Assembly (NCBI GenBank): GCA_964654695.1
Contig: CAZZKJ010000005.1
Coordinates: 49,354-113,353, forward strand
Direction of reading: 5' to 3'
Length of the DNA stretch: 64,000 nucleotides
Source of the DNA: CAZZKJ01 sp964654695
GTDB taxonomy: Bacteria; Krumholzibacteriota; Krumholzibacteriia; WVZY01
Shown: positions 55,244-63,974 of the stretch, piece by piece
Numbering within the stretch: position 1 is the stretch's first letter
Layout of the letters: each line of letters starts with the position of its first letter
Notes under the pieces: generated by a model
What the model saw: only the letters and a program-made list of their open reading frames with translations
Told to the model about the DNA's origin: nothing
The model's database searches: none
Made by a program: the position numbers and the translations under genes

Positions 55244-56317
55244 TCATTCACAGTAAACGCGGTAATACTCTCTCGCGATATTTTCCCAGTCAAGATCGTC
55301 GGCCCAGGCCGTCGAATTCGCGGACATCTCCCGGCGCGTTTCCGTTGTTAAGCCCGTGTGGAGCGCGTTTTTCAATCCCGACGCGCTCGCAGAATCGTAA
55401 AATATGCCCAGATCGAACGATTCGAGTTCACTCAAGCAACCGATCCTCGGGACAATTACCGGGCACCCGAATCCGAGTGACAGGATGACCGAGCCGGACG
55501 TGAGCACGTTAGTATAAGGAAACACGGCGAAATCAGCGGCTTTGAAATATGCCGCTAAATCCTTGTCCGGTACATAACCAAGTTCGAACCTTATGTTTGC
55601 TGACTCGAAGCGGGCGCTCGCGGTATCTATCATGGTTTTTTCTTTTTTTTCGTACGGTTTGCCGACGATCAAGAGCAGGCTGTTTTCACGAGCAAGTTCG
55701 CTGAAAACCTTGCACAATCTGTTTATGCCCTTGTACATTCTTATCATCCCAAAGAAAAGCAGCACCCTGGTGCCCGGAGCAATATTCAGTTTCTTTCTTG
55801 CATCAACCCTGGAGATATTGTCCGGATAAACCTGACGGTAGCTTCCGTGAGGGATTATTCGGATATCGGATTTCCGGCTGATCTTCCTGAGAAGATCGCC
55901 TGCGTATTCGCAGTGAACGGCCGTCACCGCATTGCCGCCCATGAAACTCACCGCCGACTTATCGGCAATTTTGTTTGTGGACTCATGAGATATGAAGTTA
56001 TGCATGGTCCAGACAATTCTATATCCTAAAATCTTCGCTGTTTTTATAAAAAGTATGAACCTCGCCAGTGTAACAAAGGAAAACAAACGCCCTCGCCAAT
56101 GGTGATAATATCTTTCGATCCAATGAAAATGGAGCACGTCGACACGCGTCCTGTTTTTCACCAGCCATCTGAAAGAAAGCGATTTGCAGGACAAAACCTC
56201 CACGCCCATTTCTTTTAGCCGGCCGTAAAGCAAATCGCAGTATGGGTTGGAATCAAGGTGAGAAGGAAAGGCGGCGGCCCGCACATGATTTTTGTATCCA
56301 ATTTTCGGTTTATTCAA
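55244..56317 (-). CDS. GT4-type glycosyltransferase (second)
   Basis: The 357-residue GT-B protein has VDVLHFHWIER in the acceptor domain and FFGMIRMYKGINRL with LTSGSVILSLGFGCPVIVP in the donor domain. The segment SGSVILSLGFGCPV is the GT4 nucleotide site region. It overlaps the tyrosine kinase gene by 4 bases. Sugar specificity is unknown. Confidence 0.86.
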   Translation of the reverse strand: MNKPKIGYKNHVRAAAFPSHLDSNPYCDLLYGRLKEMGVEVLSCKSLSFRWLVKNRTRVDVLHFHWIERYYHHWRGRLFSFVTLARFILFIKTAKILGYRIVWTMHNFISHESTNKIADKSAVSFMGGNAVTAVHCEYAGDLLRKISRKSDIRIIPHGSYRQVYPDNISRVDARKKLNIAPGTRVLLFFGMIRMYKGINRLCKVFSELARENSLLLIVGKPYEKKEKTMIDTASARFESANIRFELGYVPDKDLAAYFKAADFAVFPYTNVLTSGSVILSLGFGCPVIVPRIGCLSELESFDLGIFYDSASASGLKNALHTGLTTETRREMSANSTAWADDLDWENIAREYYRVYCE

Positions 56318-57015
56318 CCCTGCTCCTGCTTGTAGCCGTAATATTTGTAGTCATAGTAAAACGGCAGAACTTCCGAAGCATTGTTGACGATCACTCCCTC
56401 TATTTTTGCTTGGGAATCCTTGAGGATACCGTGGGCCCTTTTTACGACCTGCCGGGGCGTCCTGCCCGCCAATACAACAAAGAGAACGGCATCAAGCTTG
56501 CTGCACAAAAATAAGGTATCGCTGACCGCCAGGATTGGCGCGCAGTCGACTAAAACGATATCGAAATAAAATCTCATTTTATTAAAAAATTCCTCCAGCG
56601 CTTCCGATTCAAAGAGCTGCGCCGGGGCATCGTTGTAGCCTCCGGATGTTACGATTTTCAAATTTTTTAACGGAGTGTCCTGGACAACGCTCATGGGATC
56701 GCGCAGCTCCCCCAGGCATTCTATGAGTCCGCGCGAATTACCCAGGTTGAATAGCGAATGCATTCTGGGCCGCCGGAGATCTGCATCGACAACCAGCACC
56801 TTGTTCTTAGGAAACTGTGCAATAGTCATGGCCAGGTGGGAGACTATTGTGCTTTTGCCCTCGCCTCTTTCGGAACTGGTTACAAGAAAAGATTTGCTGG
56901 GCGCCTGATCCCGCCGTGAGGCAATATTATGATAAAGTCTTCTCAACTCGGTCGCTATGGGCGACTCATTTTGATAAGTCTGGAAAATATTGACGTCGCT
57001 GTTATCAGATTTCAT
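56314..57015 (-). CDS. CpsD/CapB-type tyrosine kinase
   Basis: This 233-residue BY-kinase controls polysaccharide chain length. It has Walker A SSERGEGKST, Walker A' VLVVDADLRRP and a Tyr-rich tail (FYYDYKYYGYK), the autophosphorylation cluster. It is separate from Wzz, which lies 22 bases upstream, as in Firmicutes and in exosortase-linked loci. Confidence 0.92.
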   Translation of the reverse strand: MKSDNSDVNIFQTYQNESPIATELRRLYHNIASRRDQAPSKSFLVTSSERGEGKSTIVSHLAMTIAQFPKNKVLVVDADLRRPRMHSLFNLGNSRGLIECLGELRDPMSVVQDTPLKNLKIVTSGGYNDAPAQLFESEALEEFFNKMRFYFDIVLVDCAPILAVSDTLFLCSKLDAVLFVVLAGRTPRQVVKRAHGILKDSQAKIEGVIVNNASEVLPFYYDYKYYGYKQEQG

Positions 57016-57037
57016 TATTAAACGCCTTTAATAAGTA

Positions 57038-58708
57038 CTATCTATCTGCAGTAACCGAGTATATATCCAGTTTATTCTCTGTTTCCGATTTGCCGTAGTA
57101 ATAAAATCCCCAAACCGATGTTACAGTGACCAGAAGCAAAGCCAAAACCCAAATCGCGATTTTTTTCTTATCGATTCCCCTGCTCCAACTCGCCTGTGAT
57201 TCGAAACGAGGCACTGTTCCCAACACCTTCATCTCCAGCTCTTCCTGAATCTCTTCGACGCTTCGAAAAGAAGTATCCGAGTATTCGGATAGAATCAAGC
57301 CGCCCACACCCAGAAACATTCCGAAAAACAGCGCGATTACGATAATCTTTGGCTTATTGGGGCGAACCGGCTTCATAGGCTTAGACGCCTGCTCCACGAT
57401 TTCTATGGATAACCCAAGATTCGTATTTTGAGCAGCTTCTGATATTTGGGTCGTGGTTTTGGATTTCAAGAAAGAATTGTAAAGATCCTTATTGAGTTTT
57501 ACGGTTTCTTCTTTTTTGTTCAGATCCCTGTCCCATTGAGGCGCCAGTTCCAGTTTTTTCTTGTAAGAGTTTACGTAGGTATCGAGCAGCTTCTCCTGGT
57601 CGCGGTAGCAAAGCAGTTTGTATGATTGAGCATAGTATTCAACTATGAGGGGGTAGTAATCCGAGTAAATATCCGTAAATACCAGCCGCACTATTCTGGA
57701 AAGATTTTTCTGCAGAGTCAATTCGGCCTGTTCGAGATCCATGGCGTTCCTCTTTGTTCCGCTTGAGCTCTCGCCCCTGTTCGACATCTGCAGCAGCAGC
57801 TGTGCTTCAAGCTTTGCCTTCAAGCCGTCCACCGCTTTGCCGAGTTCCTGATCCTGGCTTATTATGTCGCTTTGCGGAACGCTTCCGAAAAGTGCCTTCA
57901 AGTTGCCCTCTATCTTCGTTAGGATATTTTCTTCATCGCTGACTCTGATATTTATCTGTCTTAAAAGGGTTTCCGAGTAACCCAGGTTGGATTCCTTGAC
58001 GGGGTTTGTCTTCATTTTTATTCTGTTGATTTTTCTTTTCAGATCGGAAAGTTCTTTTTCAGATTTTTCGAAACGCTCTTTATATATCGCCAGCCTTTCG
58101 TCACTGAAATCGCTGGCTACCTGCAAACCTTCTATCTGTTTTTTCTGTTCCATTTCTATAAACAGGTTGGTAATTGTATTGGCGATCACGAAGGCAATTT
58201 CCGGATCGAAATCAAAAAAAGATATCTGAAACATCCCGGGGCCAACTCTTTCGACCTCGGTTGCTTTGAGAAGCCGCCCCCTGAGACGCCGGTTTATCAA
58301 TTCGGTTACGGGAATGTCGGGATATTTTTTCTTATGCTTGCTTCTGGCCCATTGAACCAAATCGGGCATCTTATCCATCCCCAGGCGTTTTATCAGCTGA
58401 TCGATGAATTCTGTCGTTCCCAGTTCTGATTCGATCCTGTCCTGCGCCTCGCGATCATGCATCCTCCTCCTGTCCTGGAGCTGCACGTATCTGGCCATTT
58501 CTCGGTTGAGAAGATTCTTGTCTTCCATACGAATTATGGATGAAGCCTGATAAACCGGCACGAGGAACCGAACACCGATCATGGAGACGATTAGGGGGAC
58601 GAAGATCGGCACAAGAAGAAGGTATTTTTTCCTCCAGGCTATCCGCCAGTATTCCGAAAGATTGATCTTGGAATCCGCGTTTTGAGATTCTAAACCTGTT
58701 TTTCTCAT
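57038..58708 (-). CDS. Wzz/GumC-type polysaccharide chain-length protein
   Basis: The 556-residue protein has the two-membrane-helix layout: one near 35-55 and one near 470-490 preceded by the Pro-rich SKPMKPVRPNKPK. Long coiled coils between are typical of GumC-type proteins. It carries no kinase domain; the kinase is the next gene. It sits between wza-like and kinase genes. Confidence 0.92.
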   Translation of the reverse strand: MRKTGLESQNADSKINLSEYWRIAWRKKYLLLVPIFVPLIVSMIGVRFLVPVYQASSIIRMEDKNLLNREMARYVQLQDRRRMHDREAQDRIESELGTTEFIDQLIKRLGMDKMPDLVQWARSKHKKKYPDIPVTELINRRLRGRLLKATEVERVGPGMFQISFFDFDPEIAFVIANTITNLFIEMEQKKQIEGLQVASDFSDERLAIYKERFEKSEKELSDLKRKINRIKMKTNPVKESNLGYSETLLRQINIRVSDEENILTKIEGNLKALFGSVPQSDIISQDQELGKAVDGLKAKLEAQLLLQMSNRGESSSGTKRNAMDLEQAELTLQKNLSRIVRLVFTDIYSDYYPLIVEYYAQSYKLLCYRDQEKLLDTYVNSYKKKLELAPQWDRDLNKKEETVKLNKDLYNSFLKSKTTTQISEAAQNTNLGLSIEIVEQASKPMKPVRPNKPKIIVIALFFGMFLGVGGLILSEYSDTSFRSVEEIQEELEMKVLGTVPRFESQASWSRGIDKKKIAIWVLALLLVTVTSVWGFYYYGKSETENKLDIYSVTADR

Positions 58709-58717
58709 GGCTGGAGC

Positions 58718-59704
58718 TTATTTCCTCTGGTTGTTTTTTATACTGACAACCAAAGCAGCGATAGTAATACCGGTCGTTACGAGATTCAGAATAAAGCCCA
58801 AATCGTTCTTGAATAGAAAAGCAACGCGGTTTTGCGCCGGAAGATGCACCGTATCGCCCGGCTGAAGTTTAGGATTGGACAACGGATCCCCTTCTTTCAA
58901 GAATCTCTGAAGATTCACCTCGATGGTTCTGATGTTGCCGTCGCTAAGAGGGCGTATGATCTTAATCCTGCCGAGAGCCGCCCCTCCTGCCGGGCCTCCG
59001 GCCAGCAGTATAGCACTCATCAGGTCGCGTCGGGCCTGCAGCCGGTAGATGCCGGGTTTTACAACCGAGCCGAAAACATTTACACCGAAACTACCGGTAT
59101 AAACTGCGGCTTTTTCGGGGATGACAACGGTATCGCCGTTTTCGAGACCCGGAAGGCTCTCCACCGATGCGATTTCAAGGGATTCCATAACATTTACGAC
59201 GCGGCTCGTACCGCCCTTGTCCTTGTCCTTTACTATCCGGACGTTATCGAGAGAAGCATTCAGGTTGGGGCCTCCGGCTTCTCGAATAGCCTCCCAAAGA
59301 TTGGGGGTTTCCGGAAAAGAATATTTACCGGGTTTTCCGACCTGGCCGATTACATAAATAACCACGCTCACCGCCTCCTGGACCCTCACGGAAACTCGGG
59401 TCAAGCTTGGATAATAATCCTTAAGAACTTGTAGAATCTTGACCTCCATCTCCTTGACCGTAAGCCCGGCGACCTTGATACTGCCTACCAGAGGCATGGT
59501 TATGCCGCCGCCCTCGTTGATGCGCAGTTCCCTGCTGAGATCCGGCCTCTGATAAACCGTAAGCAGAATTGCATCCCCCGCTCCGACACGGTAATTATTC
59601 GGAATCTGGTTCTTTTCTGCGCCGTAGGAGAGAGTGGGCAATACCGCCATATGCAAATTGACAATCAAGGAAATAATCAGCAGTACGGTCAATCCTCTTT
59701 TCAT
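58718..59704 (-). CDS. Wza-type polysaccharide export protein with SLBB domains
   Basis: ATG 59704 gives about 328 residues and a signal peptide (LTVLLIISLIVNLHMAVLPT); an upstream ATG at 59716 has a ribosome site that is too close. The Poly_export domain starts NYRVGAGDAILLTVYQR, and two SLBB-type domains follow (VIYVIGQVGKPGKYSF and VNVFGSVVKPGIYRL). A C-terminal membrane helix (about 300-323) is unusual for Wza and there is no lipobox Cys, so this is a variant export channel. Confidence 0.88.
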   Translation of the reverse strand: MKRGLTVLLIISLIVNLHMAVLPTLSYGAEKNQIPNNYRVGAGDAILLTVYQRPDLSRELRINEGGGITMPLVGSIKVAGLTVKEMEVKILQVLKDYYPSLTRVSVRVQEAVSVVIYVIGQVGKPGKYSFPETPNLWEAIREAGGPNLNASLDNVRIVKDKDKGGTSRVVNVMESLEIASVESLPGLENGDTVVIPEKAAVYTGSFGVNVFGSVVKPGIYRLQARRDLMSAILLAGGPAGGAALGRIKIIRPLSDGNIRTIEVNLQRFLKEGDPLSNPKLQPGDTVHLPAQNRVAFLFKNDLGFILNLVTTGITIAALVVSIKNNQRK

Positions 59705-59751
59705 ATCAATACACATCCCTTACTTTTATTTGAAATTTCCGCGTTCGATTG

Positions 59752-60699
59752 TCAGCTTTCCGCACACTCGACTCTTCGGTACCATTCGACGGTCTTTTTA
59801 AGACCTTCGTCGAAGTCAACCAGCACATCGAATTTCAAATCTCCGCGTATGGCCTCTATAGAGGCCATCGAGTGACGAACATCGCCTGCGCGCGGATCCG
59901 AGTACTCGGCGGATAGATCGGACTTGATGATTTTATTAAGTCTTTTGAGGAGATTATTCAATGTAAATCTGTCTCCGCAAGCAACATTGTAATATTTTCC
60001 GGACACTACATTCGGCGCGCATGCGAGCAGGTTAGAGGAAACCACGTTGTCGATATAAGTGAAATCCCGGGATTGCTCGCCGTCGCCAAAAATCACCGGT
60101 TTTTTACCGTCCAGAAGCGCCTTTATAAATATTGGAATAACCGCACTGTACTCCGAGTCCGGATCCTGCTTTGGCCCGAAAACATTGAAATATCTCAATC
60201 CAACGGTCTGAAGACCGAATATATCGCTGAATATCCTGGCGTACCACTCACCGGCAAGCTTGGTGAGCGCGTATGGAGACTTTGGATTTGTCGGCATCTT
60301 CTCTTGTTTTGGAAGCTCTTCGCTGTCTCCATAAACCGAAGAGGACGATGCATAAACAAATTTCTTCACGGATTCATCACTCGCGGCTTGCAGAAGATTC
60401 AGAGTACCGTTGATGTTAACCTCATTGGTGTCTGAGGGGTCATCGATACTTCGCTGCACAGATGCCAGGGCCGCCTGGTGCAGAACAAAATCCACGTTCT
60501 TCATCACCTCTCTTACCAGGGAAACATCTCTTATATCCCCTTCGACAAGCTCGATCTGATCCATGAATTCCGACAGGTTTTCACGCCTGCCTGTGGAGAA
60601 ATTGTCCAAGATCTTGACTTTATCGCCTCTTCTAAGCAGTTCGGCTGTTATGTTGGAACCAATAAAACCGGCTCCGCCGGTCACGAGGTAATTCGGCAT
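59752..60699 (-). CDS. NAD-dependent sugar epimerase/dehydratase
   Basis: The 315-residue SDR protein has GGAGFIGSNIT at the N-terminus and the YxxxK catalytic pair in SPYALTKLAGE; ASSSSVYGDSEELP precedes it. It is most like UDP-N-acetylglucosamine or UDP-glucose 4-epimerases (WbpP type). It is downstream of the UDP-sugar dehydrogenase, so the two likely supply uronic-type sugar to the polymer. Confidence 0.9.
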   Translation of the reverse strand: MPNYLVTGGAGFIGSNITAELLRRGDKVKILDNFSTGRRENLSEFMDQIELVEGDIRDVSLVREVMKNVDFVLHQAALASVQRSIDDPSDTNEVNINGTLNLLQAASDESVKKFVYASSSSVYGDSEELPKQEKMPTNPKSPYALTKLAGEWYARIFSDIFGLQTVGLRYFNVFGPKQDPDSEYSAVIPIFIKALLDGKKPVIFGDGEQSRDFTYIDNVVSSNLLACAPNVVSGKYYNVACGDRFTLNNLLKRLNKIIKSDLSAEYSDPRAGDVRHSMASIEAIRGDLKFDVLVDFDEGLKKTVEWYRRVECAES

Positions 60700-60757
60700 C
60701 TCTTTATCCTCCGCGATTATCGGTCATGGCTTTGGTGTTTTAAAGTTTCTGTGGCCG

Positions 60758-62107
60758 TTACAATTTGATTATCTTTTCAGATACATATTCTTTCAGGATA
60801 TTGCGCGTGTCAACAATTACCGGCAGATTATCCAGCACCATTTTGTAATCCACATCGGAGTGGCCTGTTATTATAGCCGCGCAATCGCAGCTTTTAAGCT
60901 CATCCGGAGACATCGCAAGGCTCTCGATAGTACGCAGATCCTCCGCATCACCCTGAACGAACGGATCATGATAAACCACTTCCCCACCCTTTTGCTTCAG
61001 AAGCCGGATTACATCCAAAGACGGAGATTCCCTTATATCATCTATATTTTCCTTGTATGATACACCGAGAATCAGGATTTTAGCCCCATTGATGCTCTTT
61101 TTCCTCAAATTCAACGCATCGGCGATTTTCTGGACGACATATTCCGGCATCGAGCTGTTGATCTGTCCGGCCAATTCTATAAAACGCGCTTCGAAACCGC
61201 TCAACTTTGCCTTCCATGACAGGTAGAATGGATCGATGGGTATGCAGTGTCCTCCCAGGCCGGGTCCGGGGTAGAAAGGCATGAATCCAAAAGGTTTGGT
61301 TGCAGCCGCTTCAATAACCTCCCAAACATCTATCCCCATCTTGTTGCACATAAGGGCGATTTCATTTACAAGACCGATATTCACGCTCCTAAAAGTGTTT
61401 TCCAGCAGCTTCACGGTTTCGGCAACCTTCGACGTGCTGACGGCTACGGTATTCGTGAGCGTTGAATTATAAAGCTGCGATGCCGTTTTCGTGCATTGGG
61501 GCGTTACCCCTCCAACCACTTTGGGGATATTCTTGGTATGGTAATCGGCGTTTCCGGGATCGACACGTTCCGGCGAAAAAGCCAGGAAAAAATCCTCTCC
61601 AACTTTGAGTCCGTTTTTCTCCAGCATGGGCAGAATTACTTCTTCGGTGGTTCCGGGATATGTCGTGCTTTCGAGAATCACCAATTGGCCCTTGTGAATG
61701 TGTTTCGCTATTTCGCTTACAACATTTACGATGTATGAAATATCAGGATCCCGTGTTTTGCGCAGCGGTGTCGGCACGCAGATATTAATGGTATCGACAT
61801 CTTTCAAGATCGCAAAATCCGTTGACGCTTCGAGCCTGCCGGAAGAAACCGCCCGTTGCAAATCACCGGATGAAACATCGCCGATATAGCTTTTTCCGGC
61901 GTTGACATCCTTGACTTTTTCTTCCTGGACATCTATGCCTACCGTGCGAAATCCGGCTTTTGCGTATTCAACCAGCAGAGGCAGGCCCACATATCCCAGC
62001 CCGATAACGCAGAGCCTGGCTTCTTTGTTTCTAATCCTTTCCAGAAGTTCCATATGATTCCTTTTCTTTTTGAGCGCTCCTGCAGAATCGCTGTCACTAG
62101 TATACAT
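60758..62107 (-). CDS. UDP-N-acetylglucosamine-type UDP-sugar 6-dehydrogenase
   Basis: The protein has VIGLGYVGLPLL, the catalytic Cys region GLGGHCIPIDPFYL, and SYKENIDDIRESPSL at the C-terminal NAD-sugar domain, all of the WbpA/TviB type. Two starts each have a ribosome site: ATG 62107 (AAGGAG 5 bases upstream) and ATG 62053 (AAGGA). The latter matches the family's usual beginning. It oxidises C6 of a UDP-HexNAc to a uronic acid. Confidence 0.92.
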   Translation of the reverse strand: MYTSDSDSAGALKKKRNHMELLERIRNKEARLCVIGLGYVGLPLLVEYAKAGFRTVGIDVQEEKVKDVNAGKSYIGDVSSGDLQRAVSSGRLEASTDFAILKDVDTINICVPTPLRKTRDPDISYIVNVVSEIAKHIHKGQLVILESTTYPGTTEEVILPMLEKNGLKVGEDFFLAFSPERVDPGNADYHTKNIPKVVGGVTPQCTKTASQLYNSTLTNTVAVSTSKVAETVKLLENTFRSVNIGLVNEIALMCNKMGIDVWEVIEAAATKPFGFMPFYPGPGLGGHCIPIDPFYLSWKAKLSGFEARFIELAGQINSSMPEYVVQKIADALNLRKKSINGAKILILGVSYKENIDDIRESPSLDVIRLLKQKGGEVVYHDPFVQGDAEDLRTIESLAMSPDELKSCDCAAIITGHSDVDYKMVLDNLPVIVDTRNILKEYVSEKIIKL

Positions 62108-62133
62108 AAATTCTCCTTGATAAGAATGGGAAT

Positions 62134-63192
62134 TTATTCGCTTACATCCGCGATCAGGTCTATAGTTGTGGATACCATGTTCTTGCCCGAGCGCTTTGCC
62201 TGATAGAGAGCTCTATCGGCGTTCGAAATGAGTTCTTTCGCTGTTTTCCCGTCCCGGGGAAACAGCGAAATTCCGGCGCTGCATGTAAGTAGTCCGGATG
62301 AAACTCCGTCAAAACAATGACCGCTGACGGCGTTGATGATTCTTTTCGTTACTTTTTCGGCGCCGTCCATATGGGTCTGCGGCAGAAGAATGCCGAACTC
62401 ATCGCCCCCATACTTGCTTACCAGATCGATTTCCCGGCAGTTGTTTTTGATGATCATTGCAATTTCCTTCAGGGCCTGGCTGCCGTAAAGATGTCCAAGC
62501 TTGTCATTATATTTCTTCAGATTGTCAACATCCAGCATTACAAAAGAAAACACCTGGTTGAAACGCCTGGCTCTTTTGATTTCGCCTTCGAGTGATGTCA
62601 TAAGAAAACGATAATTGTACACGCTCGTTAAACCGTCGGTGATGGCCTCTTTTTCAAGTTTCTGGTACAGGATGGTATTCTCTACAGCAATTGCCGCCTG
62701 GTTGGCCAGCACCGTTATGAGCTTTATATCGCCCGACGAATACAGTCGGCCGTCGGATTTATGAATCGCTACGAGCAAACCAAACATCAGTTTCTTGGCA
62801 ACCAGCGGAGCCGACATGATAATGCGTGATTTGTCGGTTTCGGGAAGGAAGCGGCTTGCCAGCGCCGGAACATCAAATGCCAGTTCCTCACCTTTTTGGA
62901 TCATTTCGCTGCTCTTGCCCTCCTTTATCATCCATTCCATAACCCCCGATTTACTGGGGAATATTTCTATGTTCATTTCCCCTTCTTCCATACCGCCCAA
63001 AGCTTTTGAGTATTTAATAATCCTGTCCCCGCTCATTTCCAGCAGATAGACTTTTTCCGCTTCGAGAACCACCAAGGAGCAATCGAGCAGCTTTTGGATA
63101 ATGATTATCTTGTCTTTGCCAGCCGTCATCAAGCTGGTGATTTCGGAGAGCGTCGAAAAGAGGATATCTTTATATTTTGCAAGTTTAGGCAT
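62134..63192 (-). CDS. GAF-GGDEF diguanylate cyclase
   Basis: The 352-residue protein has an N-terminal GAF domain (about 15-175) and a GGDEF domain with the intact signature SKYGGDEFGILLP (about 260). It should make c-di-GMP. An RxxD inhibitory site is not obvious. It lies 26 bases upstream of the polysaccharide operon and may turn it on through c-di-GMP. Confidence 0.93.
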   Translation of the reverse strand: MPKLAKYKDILFSTLSEITSLMTAGKDKIIIIQKLLDCSLVVLEAEKVYLLEMSGDRIIKYSKALGGMEEGEMNIEIFPSKSGVMEWMIKEGKSSEMIQKGEELAFDVPALASRFLPETDKSRIIMSAPLVAKKLMFGLLVAIHKSDGRLYSSGDIKLITVLANQAAIAVENTILYQKLEKEAITDGLTSVYNYRFLMTSLEGEIKRARRFNQVFSFVMLDVDNLKKYNDKLGHLYGSQALKEIAMIIKNNCREIDLVSKYGGDEFGILLPQTHMDGAEKVTKRIINAVSGHCFDGVSSGLLTCSAGISLFPRDGKTAKELISNADRALYQAKRSGKNMVSTTIDLIADVSE

Positions 63193-63327
63193 AACAGTGC
63201 GTTACCAGACTATTATAAAGTATTACTCGATATGAGATCCCGGGCGGCGCACACCCGCCGTTGAAATTATCAGCAAAACGTATGCCACGATAGCGGTTAA
63301 GACATTCGATGGACGTCGGGAGGGTGG

Positions 63328-63648
63328 TTACTTCTCCTTTGTTTCCTGTTGGGCGGTGAACCGCCTGGTATTGCGGATTCTCCTTGCGCCCGATCTCAGG
63401 CTTATGAGACCGCCGATAAAGAAAAACGCAGGAAAAGCGTACTTTTGCCAAACAGATATTTCGGTCACCTTGTGATGAAAAATCCTGAAGCTTTCATAGA
63501 AAGCAACCAAAAGAGCAACTCCCAGAAGCAGCTGAAGCACGGCAATGGTATACTGCGATATGATAGCTTCCTTGGGATGCCGGGAGGGTCGAACAAACCT
63601 CGGAGAGAACATCTTTGATTTTCTTACTCGCTTGCGATTGAATACCAT
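63328..63648 (-). CDS. Small two-helix membrane protein, unknown
   Basis: The 106-residue protein has a basic N-terminus and two membrane helices (about 34-50 and 68-84), then a basic tail. No family is recognised. An internal ATG at 63612 would also leave both helices. It follows the next small gene by 13 bases. Confidence 0.55.
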   Translation of the reverse strand: MVFNRKRVRKSKMFSPRFVRPSRHPKEAIISQYTIAVLQLLLGVALLVAFYESFRIFHHKVTEISVWQKYAFPAFFFIGGLISLRSGARRIRNTRRFTAQQETKEK

Positions 63649-63661
63649 GAGCTTGGCAGGG

Positions 63662-63880
63662 TTATTTCTCTTTTAATTCCTCGAATTCCGCATCCTCTAT
63701 TTCATAGGGAGACAGATTCGAATAATCGTTCTCTTTGTTTTTCTTTCCGCTGCCGGAGCCTCTCGGTTTCGGCCCCCTTCTCGAAGCCGGCCGGTTGAGC
63801 GCGTTCCTTATACCCTTGAACACCGGATATAAAAGGCGCGCCAAAACCAGCAGCAGTATAAACTTAAACAGGGTACTCAT
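63662..63880 (-). CDS. Small one-helix protein, DUF4834-like
   Basis: ATG 63880 has AAGGA 5 bases upstream and gives 72 residues: a membrane helix (TLFKFILLLVLARLLYPVFK), a basic stretch and an acidic end. It starts 17 bases after the tRNA. Function unknown; layout resembles small DUF4834-type proteins. Confidence 0.55.
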   Translation of the reverse strand: MSTLFKFILLLVLARLLYPVFKGIRNALNRPASRRGPKPRGSGSGKKNKENDYSNLSPYEIEDAEFEELKEK

Positions 63881-63897
63881 ACGATTCCTTTTCAAAA

Positions 63898-63974
63898 TGG
63901 TGCGCCCGACAGGATTCGAACCTGCGACACCCGGCTCCAGACGCCGGCGCTCTATCCCTCTGAGCTACGAGCGC
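63898..63974 (-). tRNA. tRNA with anticodon CUG on a tRNA-Arg-like body
   Basis: The cloverleaf is complete and CCA is encoded. The acceptor GCGCTCG pairs with CGGGCGC. The anticodon stem CCGGC/GCCGG encloses GTCTGGA, so the anticodon is CTG in DNA and would read CAG (Gln). The body, however, looks like tRNA-Arg(CCG): D arm AGAGGGATA with A20, T arm GCAGGTTCGAATCCTGT and the G1-C72, A73 acceptor. Most bacterial tRNA-Gln start with U1-A72. So either tRNA-Gln evolved from an Arg gene or this is a mutated Arg tRNA. Confidence 0.85.

Noticed and set aside
63185..63451. An 88-residue frame overlapping the start of the GGDEF gene
   Set aside because: No ribosome site, no family features, and it runs over two better genes in other frames.
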